NCBI GenBank assembly: GCA_038093975.1
Contig: JBBPTG010000003.1
Span: 62,001-126,000 of the forward strand
Reading direction: 5' to 3'
DNA: 64,000 nucleotides
Source of the DNA: Chalciporus piperatus
Taxonomy: Eukaryota > Basidiomycota > Agaricomycetes > Boletales > Boletaceae
This document shows positions 55,113-64,000 of the stretch, in pieces. The notes under the pieces are model-generated. The model saw only the letters and a list, made by a program, of their open reading frames with translations. It had not been told where the DNA came from and did not search any database. Made by a program: the position numbers and the translations under genes. How positions within the stretch are numbered: the first letter of the stretch is position 1; the number at the start of each line of letters is the position of its first letter.

Positions 55113-57174
55113 TCACGTCGGCATTCCGCTGGCAACAAGGTTATTGTAGGCTGGGCAAAGATCCATCCAAGCGTCTAATAGAGTGATAAGAGGTGGGACT
55201 ACAATAATGCTGAAGGCGATACTGACCATTTACATGATCCCGCTGGGCAGTTCCATTTGGATTCTCGGCAAACACGACCGCCATGCCCCTGCAACAAAGT
55301 TAGACGTGCTTGCGCCATTTCAAGACCCAGTGTACAGACCTTTGCAAGTGCCAATCAATGTGGCTATTTCGAAGCGGAAATCAGTGACAGCGCAATCAGT
55401 AGATCGAGGGTCATACCAGTGAAGGAACCATGGACCAGCATTGTCGGTCACGAAACGAATAGTCGCATTGTCTGTGTTGGCTCCAATGTTGAGGGTATCA
55501 CGTCGTATAGGGTTTAGATAGTTGTATTGGGATGTCCCGGCACTCCTCACTACAGAAAAGGCATGCTGAAAAGTTGCGTCAATAAAACTCGAGATTGACG
55601 ACTACAACTTACTCACCCCGTGCAGGTGGAAAGGATGCTGAGAACTTCATCAATAGCTGCATGGTCGAACAAGAAAGCACGAACTGGTGTCGTAAGAAAT
55701 TCTGTTGGGAAGGATATTTCGATAACTTTGTTGGTGGGTAGAGTGTACACTGTGCCTTGCTTGGCCAAGTCTTCGATTCCTCTGGCACCACTCAGAATCT
55801 GCAGTAGAGTCGGAGTACTGGGCGGGTGATACGCAAAGCCGTTTGTGAAGAACTCGAGGGTTGTGCTGTTCATGACCCCGACAAGATTAATGGAGACATC
55901 AGCCCCTCCCGGGTATGGCAAACCTGGCGCCGTCGGGTTGTCGCGTGGCTCAAGCTGACTTTCATCAAGCACGATGCCCTGAGGTTCCGTCCTATTCTTT
56001 GGGTCCTCTTCCGGTGCATCGGCATAACGCAGGATCGCCGAGTTAAGCCCGTTCGTGAAGTTCGATGGATAACTTCCAGGCATAGCACGAATCCAATAAT
56101 TGTCGACAGGCTGGTTCGCCTCTAGAATGATTGAATATCGTTGTCCTACAAAGATTGGTAATGTGTCGACCGTGTAGGGAAGTGTAGCTTGGCCGTCAGC
56201 TTCGATGATTGTGAGGTTGTGCGAATCAATGGAAAAGATGATATGTGGCTTGCACGCCATGTTGATCAATCTGAGGCGATATCTCTTGCCATATTCCACG
56301 TTGGTGACCGATAATGTCGTGTTTGGACCCCCAGGATAGCGACCTTGCCCATTAACGAGGATCCCCGCCGGATTGTCCGTCGCCGACACATGGAAGGCAT
56401 CAACGTGATACCTAACGAAAATTTAACAGAAAGTTGTATAATCCAGGGGACCGACTTACCAGTCCAGTAAGGTGATTATTGTGGAAGCTGGCCTGAAGTT
56501 AAGAGTAATCGAGACAAGACTTGAAAAATCAACGCACCATCGTCGACATCGTACAAATATCGGTAAGGATCCTGAGGGTCGTAGATGACAATCGGACCAC
56601 GAAGGCCGTCACAGTATTGTAAGGTATAATGAGAGTGATACCAGAATGTGCCAGCTTGCTCATGGACGCCAAACTGATAAAGAAACGAATTTCCGGAAAC
56701 AATAGGACATTGAGTCACGAAAGCGGCTCCGTCAAAAGCATTCGTGCGATTTTGGAAAAGACCATGCCAATGCTACCACCAGCTACGATGAGCAGACTTG
56801 TAGCTTAACAACATAGAAACCATACCACTGACGTGCTTGTGTTCATCGATGGATCATTGAGTTGATTTTTCAGGTTAATCAGCAAGCGATCACCCTTACA
56901 ATAGAAAGCGTCAGTCGCGAACACAACTAGAACCTGAGATTCACTCGTACCTTATTGGCTGTAATGAGTGCTCCCGGTTGCGTGCCATTGACGACGATAG
57001 CACTTGGCTCAGTGTCAAAGAATGGATCAGACAAGACATGTAGAGGACTCACGGCCTGCTAAAACCATCGGGAGCTATGACCGCGTTGCTGACCACAAGT
57101 TCCGTGTGCTGAGTCCCGGCAATAGCACAGGATAAGAGGGCTGCAAAACTCCAAGCTTTCAAAAGCAGAGGCAT
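55113..57174 (-). CDS. Laccase (multicopper oxidase), secreted
   Basis: Oxidises phenols with reduction of oxygen to water. A signal peptide ([20 protein letters not shown]) is cleaved before TQHTELV. All four copper-ligand blocks are present: [15 protein letters not shown] (near 56770-56730), [14 protein letters not shown] (near 56640), HPFHLHG (near 55640, rebuilt by removing an intron ending CTCAG) and HCHIDWHL (near 55340, across an intron). About ten exons; exon 1 is 57174-57053 and the last ends GMPT at 55113. After HCHIDWHL the spliced sequence reads [10 protein letters not shown], placing Met at the axial T1-copper position. Glycosylation sites (NRT, NTT, NST) are frequent, as usual for secreted laccases. 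Confidence 0.93.
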
Positions 57175-57839
57175 TGGAGTCCGCTCAGCTACCGGCCAGT
57201 GGGGTAAAGAAAAATCGTGGAGACGAACCTCGTTAAGCAGGGCCCTTTAATATGATGAACCCAGTAGCCGAATACCGTGGTGGAAGAACGGCCATCCATT
57301 ATTCGGTCGTGACGCGACCACACCTTCATCATGCGCTCGGATGAGGTTTTGGGACTAGCGACACTTGCGTAAAGTACAGCGGAGCTTAGCAGACCCAACG
57401 CGAACTAGTCCTTTTTAGGCGAAAAATATATATTCTTGACAAGGACCCTTTGCTCTGACTCTCAGCGCCTCCGAATCACCTAAGGGTGAACGACTCAGAG
57501 ACTGAGCCTCACCAGGCAGAGCAAAATAACCCCAAAATACTTAATCCCAGCGGATTGGTGAGGAGTTGACCGACGTTGTCGGGCGAGATTACCGGGAACC
57601 ATCGCGTTCTCCGTCCGAGAACACCTGTTCTGGGGGTGCTGGGGTACCTTGGACCTAGCTAGGCATGGTGTACGACACCGGGTGTATCAGGCTAAAGAAA
57701 TACTGATAATATACAACTCTCCGAAGTAGCAAACAGACAAACAGTATCATTAGAACTGTCAGGCTCGATTGTCCCTTTGGTCCCAAAATACATGGACGCC
57801 ATCGAAGTTCCCTCACATCGATAGGTGGCGGTTCTCCGA
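57175..57839. other. Intergenic, laccase promoter side
   Basis: 665 bp with an AT-rich ATATATATTC patch near 57426. No gene, RNA or repeat seen. Confidence 0.4.
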
Positions 57840-60248
57840 TCATTTTTTGCGCTTGCTCACTGATAAGGGGTTCACATCACCGTTAATTCGGGGGAAGGGT
57901 GACGAATGATGTAACTCACTGCCTTCCATCGCCGGTGCAGCTTTCCGCTTTGTTCCCGTCTTAGTATCCCCCGTTCCTCTGGAGACTTTCTTGGATGTTT
58001 TGGAACCTGCGAGAGCGACCATCTCGTCTGTGCATGTAGGACAGAACCATTCACCTTCTGGAATGGCATGCAGTGGTGGGTCGAGGCAGCCCAGATGGTA
58101 TGGGTGATCACACTTGAGATGAATGGTCAAGCGATGTTGGAGCGTGTAAATCGGAGGCTTCACCTTGTCGCACTCCAAAGCTACATCGTCATCTCCGTTA
58201 TCTTTGTTGCAAACAAGGCAGACTTCTGGCGCGTTAATTTCCACAGGGTGCCGAGGAAGATCAGAAAAACTCTCATTCGGTCTTGCCAGGAACAGTGTAG
58301 AATGCTGGCCGCCCGCCACCCTATTGGGGATTTAATACTTGAGAGTGAGAGTGAGAAATGAACTCACCCGAAGATGTCAATTCCAATAAGAGGCTGGTGC
58401 TTCGTCGGTTTGGTTGCGCTTTTTGGCTCGTCTGGACCTAAGCCGAGTTCACCTTTAGGCCGAAATCATCAGTAAGAAAGTTAGGACCAACGGAGTTTCC
58501 ATACCGTTGGCGGCATTCTGGCCATAAGCGACAGTCATAACACTACCATCGTCGTCGGTAGTCAGCGCAAAGTGAGTGACACCGCCACAGCTTGCTTGTG
58601 ATATCTTGCATCCCCTAAGGGATGTATAGCTCAGCTAAGTCCATCTCCATCACAGCCAAGGAAACGTACATTAAGTCTTGGATATAACGGAATGACGAAT
58701 ATGGTGATCCAGACGACCCTGGAAATAAGCGTCAGATGATGGAGGAAACAACACAACATGATGCGGAAGTTTGCCTTCTCCGCTGTTTTTCCACTGCATG
58801 ATTGCCACGAAGACATAAGATACGCGTGGAATGATCCAACAAGTATGACGACGTACCTTTCCAGCCATCCAGTACATGCGTTGCTTGTCAATGACCACTG
58901 TGTTCGAGGGACCAGCCACAATCTGGAATCCCATCGTCAACTCGTTTGGACCAGCAAACTAAAGTGGCAGCACATTAGACCTAACGGAGCGGTGCATCAT
59001 CATCACGAACCTGTGGCACGACTTTCGGAATCAGCGCATCTTGCTGGTTTCCGAGACCCAATCGACAATACCCATTGTAACCCCAAACGTACACCACTCT
59101 GCCAGAACGACACTCAGCAACGATTTGGGCTAGAATGCTTGAAATTTACCCCCGAGTATCAATAGCCGCAGTATGCTGAGGGCCGCAAACAATGTCGGCG
59201 ATTATCTTATCATCCAGTCCCTTGACAGGTACTGGTGAACTTGTGAGCAAGATTTCACACACACAAAGAAAGTCACCCAACTAGGCTCCGTCTCGATGTC
59301 ATAGGCTGTCTTATTCCCAGTGATGATATGTTCTCCCGTTCTTCCGTTACCTAGCTGTCCCTTCTCCCCGCTTCCAAACGAGAAGACTTGAAGGACGTTG
59401 ATCTCAGCTCAATATGCCACTTTTGAAAGCCTACCTTTTCCTTCCTCGGTCAAGACGATGGAGAAATTGATGCCTGCACCCGCCTTGACCACGCGCTTAC
59501 GCTCCTCTTCAAAGTAGGGTCCGTCAATACATTTGAACGCCGTTATTTGAGGAGTCACCGGATGACCACACTGTCGAACCCGCAAAGGATGAATCAGCAG
59601 CAAACGTGCAAGCGAAGGAGGAGAAACGCACCTGGCCGAGGTTATTCGCGCCAGCCGACCAGACATGCCCTTCGCTGTCTACTAACAATGAATGACTTCT
59701 TCCGCAAGCTGCGTGGACAAATTTAGTCCCTTCATTCGCGCCGAGCTCGGTAGCGAGCACGCGTCTGGGTGTATTCTCAGATATGAAGTCGTCGCCAGCG
59801 ACACCCAGCGCACATGGTGCGTTTCGACCGAACATCCAGGCAGCTCCATCGATGTCGAGCGCAATGAAGTGGCATGAGCAACACGAGGCATGAATGGATG
59901 TAATTTTGACGTTGCTCAAGGAGCGTAGTATATGTGGTTCCAGGAGGTCGGGTCTGTGGAAGCTAGTGAAGTGACGGTGGGTTTGACGGTTAACGGTGCT
60001 AGCTTACGCCTCAGGATTGCCTTCGCCCTTTCCTCCACGCTCTTTTCTACCCAGTTTTGGCCTGAGACGAACAAAGTTGAATACGCGCTGGTCACTCAAA
60101 TGGCGAGGCCTACCAATCAGTCCCTCCACATATTAACACTTTTGGTTCCGTCAGGCCATGTACTGCAGGTCAGGCACACGACATACTTACCTCTTCCCCA
60201 TTGTGTTTCCTTGGTGGCATCCGAAGAAAGTGACGCAGCCATAGTCAT
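57840..60248 (-). CDS. RCC2-like beta-propeller protein with C-terminal PHD finger
   Basis: Multi-exon gene. The likely start is Met at 60248 or 60242 ([18 protein letters not shown]), continuing GQNWVEKS and then [10 protein letters not shown], matching the N-terminus of human RCC2/TD-60. RCC1-type blades follow: [114 protein letters not shown] finger is fused after the last blade: [21 protein letters not shown], then [12 protein letters not shown] and GEWFCPTC, a complete C4HC3 set once an intron is removed. A basic tail ends KRKK. The PHD suggests histone-tail reading, and RCC2 relatives work on GTPases and mitosis; the combined role is inferred. The second splice junction near 60020 is uncertain. 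Confidence 0.8.
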
Positions 60249-60511
60249 GTGCAAATTTAAGGTCCAAGTCAGAGACTCAGAGGATACCCACACTGGCAAC
60301 TTGGGCGTCTGTTTAATTCAACATGATTGCTTCATTAGGACGACTCGCCAGCGCTCTATCTACGACGAAAATAAATCAAAAGGATCTTGGATGATAACGC
60401 TGTCGCGCTGTACAATGTATCTTGACAACTTTTAGGGATCAAAAACCCGCTCCAACCGGGGTATGTTTAGCATGAGCAGGCATATTAGATAGCGATGTAT
60501 ATCATCTCTCT

Positions 60512-63500
60512 TCAGGGGGAGCCAATTACCACTGGCGAACGATCAGTATGAAACAAACGAACTGAACCAGGCAAGAACTGACGGATCGTGGTCCCGGTGC
60601 GGACAATTTGACACTGCATGGGGTACAATTTAGCCATGCTAAGGTGTCGGGTGAAACGCTCACCTCAAAGTCATCTCCGAAGAGAATAGCGGTATCGCCA
60701 TGCACCAACGTCATCGAGATCTCGGGAATTGGTGCCTTTTTCTCCTTTCCCTTTTTCTGACGGCCGCGCTTTGGCTTTAGCTCAGCGCGATCGGGCGCCA
60801 CCACTACGTCGTCTCGAGTATCAGGCTGCGCGTTCGAGTCGGGAGGGGGGGTTGCAACCTCCCCAATAGCTGCGCTATGGTGAGGCTCGATGTTCGCGAG
60901 CGAAGCGGGTTGTTCTGTGGTTTCAGCGACTACTGGCGTTTCGATCACCATCGTTTGAGTTGAGACAGTCAAGGATGATTCAGCGCCCTCATCCTGCTCT
61001 GGAGGGTGCGGCGGGCCTGCGGATTGCTCCAACGATGATCCTTCGTGTTCGTGGTTCTCTTCCCGAAGGCTTGCTGCTGTAGGCTCGATGACTACATCAT
61101 ATCCTTCTTTGGGAGTAAAGTTCAAAACGGCTTCGGCCCCTAGGCAGAGAATGACGACCGGTGAACTTTTGGCGCGGAGCGTTAGGCCCTAATATCAATA
61201 AGACACGTCCAGGTTGCCAACGCACGGCTAAGCTAGCACGTACCCTCCTAGTCCCAGGGATGGTCCAAGCCCGAATATGCACCTCCCCGAAGGCCGGTTT
61301 CTCCATTTCTCCATATCGTTCAACGGAGTCTCGGAGGGTATAGTATACGGTACGAACACAAAGAGGTGTGCCTACCGGAACAGTTGTTCCTGACCCATCA
61401 GCCGCATGTAAAAACTTTGTTGTGTGGGTGAAATAGGGACCTTGGCGCGGTTCAAGGGTTAGTCGAAAATCGGTGTGTAGATATGCGGCGCGTACTGGAA
61501 GCATCCTCCATGCTCAACAACGCGTTACATTGAATAGTCTCGAGCAACGAGTTGGCGTCCGCTTGAAGACTTTCTCGATTCCCCGTGAATACGTGGCACA
61601 GCGTGACCTTGTCTTTAATTCCATACGTGAAGGATTGCATACCATCATTCCACATCGCGTTTTCGCTATACTTTAGGACCGACGGGGTAACATCGGTGGG
61701 ATGTAGAAGAATTTGAGACTGATAAAGGTCTCGGAGGTTCGACAAGGGATCATTTTTTCCGCGAGGGGTGAGTTCACCAGATGCAGACTTCGTAGCGTTC
61801 AGCCAAATTGATGGGCAACAATGAAAGCACACTTACTCTGCAGCTAGAACTTTGGCATATCTGGTGACGGAAGTGCTTTTGAATGTTTATCATACCACAT
61901 GCGCTACAAAACCATCCCCGCGGAAAGAACTCAGATGGATGGAAGTCAGCGAGGAGATCCAAAGGAAGGTATGCAGAAAACTGCATCCGTAAATCCCTTG
62001 GACGATACGGGGTAGTACTGTCTTCTGGCAATGACGCCTCTGTTGAATTGATCCACCAAGGACGTGACAAGTCTTTGCGGATATCTGACGAAGTGTCTAC
62101 GTCATCTTCAAAGAGAGCTTCTTCACCGCCAGGAGCCCACTCGAATGTGATGTTCCAACAGACTCGTCCTCGAAGGACCCCAGAGACGGGACAAATCGTA
62201 TAGTTGGTCACTGTGTGCTACAAACATCATGTCAACGCCGGCAAACGAACTGCGTCCGGTACGTACACGCAAGCCAGAGATGAAGAAGAACCCCATACAT
62301 AAATACGCGTACTCTGCGGATGGCGTACTTGGTGCTATCTTGGAATTACGTGATATCCATATCAGCAAAGGAATGTGTCGGATACGAGAATCGATCAATG
62401 TTTCTATTTCCGAGGGTTTGACGAGGGGGACATTCGGCTGAGGATCTCTGTGATCGGCCACTGCGTGGTTCGAAGACGGGTCTTGTACATCAAATATCGA
62501 TGGGGATGCGATGTTCACCGCGTGCGCAGCAGACGACTCGTTGGCAAGGACCAGTTGCCCGCCTTCGCGCGTAGTTGGCATAGGGGATGTAGAACAAGAA
62601 TTCGAGACAAGCGTCGTCATCGGCCAATTTTCGTAGTCCTCGATAACGTCTCCAAGGTGGCTATCCTCGCGATGCACCTCACTCTGGTGGGAAATGTGTT
62701 GCGGTGCCATGACCGGTTCGACAGTGGTCTGAATGTCGGAGCCATAGCACGAAAAATCCCATGACCTTGGAAGGCATGCGTTTGCAAGCAGTCGATGAAA
62801 ACAGACAATGGAGCTTACATATTGATACACAACGCAGTGGAACTTATCCAATGATCATTGGCGCTAGTATCTTCGAGCAACAATAACGGGGTTTCGAACT
62901 GGAGCCACGAGAGGCCGATGGGAGCGTTGTCGAGCTCGGGAAAAACATTTAGGAGTCCACGTAGCGACTGCAATGAGGAGTTAGATTTGAACGCTGATAC
63001 ATGGAGTTATGTTGGACTCACGCTAGTCCAGACCCTTGGAGTCGAGGTAAAAGATCGAACGGTATCTAGTGGAGTCTCGGAAAGGTCTTGTTCGTATGTG
63101 GGATCGGCAAAGGTCCACGTCAAGGCGCCGCTCCCAATTGTGCTATTCGACGATTCTTCTGTATGAGAGTATTCCCCTCCATTTCGCAAGGCGGCACCGG
63201 TCTGCGTTTTCTTTCGCGATCGAACGGGAGTTTGTTCAGGACTCAGTGGACGTTTAGAACCAGTGGCCACGGATGATTCGGCCCGGGGGTTAACTTGAGG
63301 AGGCTGCAGTAAAGATGCAGCCCTCGTTGAAGGCGCTCGAGGGCGACGGATCCGGATCATGATAGGTTCTTGGGTCCTTGAGGTAGATGTGTCTGTAGCA
63401 GTTGCGCCCGTACTTTTCGCCCCGGCATTAGAGCCCTTTGAGCCCTTAGGGCCCGGAAGGTTTTCGTAGGCTTCGTGCACAGGCTTGCAGTCTCGCCCAC

Positions 63501-63831
63501 TTTTCCTGCATCGAGTACAAGCTGGTCGGGCACGCGAGCAGGCCTGGCGTATGGATCTACACCGGGTGCAGATGGGTGGGACCACGAGGATCGTCTCTAT
63601 GGAACCATCTTTCTGCGTTTCATCGACTTCGAATATAGCCTGGGGATCGATGTCTCTATGGAATAATTGTGGATCAGGAGGGCTGGATGGGCGCCGAACC
63701 GGCGTTGCGACTTGAGGCAGCGATCCCCAAGCAAGAGCGAAATCAGGAATGTCCAAAGGAGTGTCTGGTTCGCTGTCTATCGACATGTCTGAATCGCTGT
63801 CGAGGTGACCGTCGCGTTGGCTGGACTGCAT
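60512..63831 (-). CDS. Zn2Cys6 protein with AlkB-like 2-oxoglutarate oxygenase C-terminus
   Basis: A long gene of about nine exons. After an acidic start (DSDSDMSIDSEPDTPLD) comes a Zn2Cys6-type cluster CTRCRSIRQACSRARPACTRCRKSGRDC (about 63550-63470; the six Cys are present). Basic and Pro-rich linkers follow. A second Cys motif CSACGMINIQ ... HQICQSSSC lies near 61900. The C-terminal part has FTYGIKDKVTLCHVF, YFTHTTKFLHAADGSGTTVP, VHIRAWTIPGTRR, SPVVILCLGAEAVL and, after a Gln/Pro-rich insert, MTLVHGDTAILFGDDFE joined to CQIVRTGTTILVIGSP. The last blocks match the C-terminal strands of AlkB-like dioxygenases. I could not locate the HxD iron ligands with certainty. Probably nuclear; substrate unknown. 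Confidence 0.65.
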
Positions 63832-64000
63832 TGATGATGTATTGAGTGTTCGGGAAATGGCTGAATCAACCGTGGTGTCGGGAGCGAGTCACAGCGAGCA
63901 TCACGGAGTCCGCCAGCAACCAAACAACCCGGGCCTCGCTGAATAACTTCATACACCCCGCCCTCTATCTGAACCTTTAGCTACTCGATCCTTAGCACTT

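Overview
The window is nuclear DNA of a filamentous basidiomycete. Almost every gene is cut by 38-80 bp GT-AG introns, and the protein families are Agaricomycete ones: a TPR-CHAT protein, a laccase, a chromodomain Ty3/Gypsy element, a DUF6533-type membrane protein, an RBR ligase, a macrofage-activating-glycoprotein-like cell-surface protein, a Crinkler-type multidomain protein and a Zn2Cys6/AlkB-like protein. The style fits the Ceratobasidiaceae (Rhizoctonia-like), but that placement is inference from family resemblance only.

Left part (1-18,984) is accessory and repeat-rich. It holds an open-ended TPR array (1-2160, +), an RBR E3 ligase (2453-4894, -), a GDSL-esterase relic whose last exon lies on the far side of an F-box gene (5947-9282), a decayed but young chromovirus with both LTRs (9311-15,913, coding on -), and the 3' part of a TPR-CHAT gene (17,005-18,984, -). 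The open TPR frame of that gene runs straight into a telomeric repeat.

Junction (18,983-21,850): about 157 bp of mixed CCCTAA/CCTAA repeats, oriented as the left end of the sequence to its right. It is followed by about 2.7 kb of gene-free subtelomere-like DNA with paired-palindrome repeats, 19 copies of TGTCA/TGACA in about 1.07 kb, a TATA box and further short telomere-like scraps. Either a telomere has been fused to a broken chromosome or two contigs were misjoined.

Right part (21,861-64,000) is gene-dense. In order: a truncated small ORF; a GPI-anchored glycoprotein; a Crinkler-type protein with two headers, a nuclease-like domain and a kinase-like domain; a HUA1-like zinc-finger protein; cytidine deaminase; mitochondrial Hsp78 (20 exons reconstructed, 807 aa); an unrecognised protein; a 5' fragment duplicate of an FAD oxidase; an IBTK/Btb3-like ANK-RCC1-BTB-BTB protein; coronin; a second F-box paralogue; an MFS relic; the full FAD oxidase; two poorly known genes; squalene synthase (ERG9); a laccase; an RCC2-like protein fused to a PHD finger; and a Zn2Cys6 plus AlkB-like protein.

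The housekeeping genes (ERG9, HSP78, CDD, coronin, IBTK-like) show no sign of acting as one pathway. The accessory genes show local duplication and decay: F-box pair, FAD-oxidase pair, GDSL and MFS relics. Splice sites were placed by eye. Where the exon lengths sum to an intact frame the entry says so.
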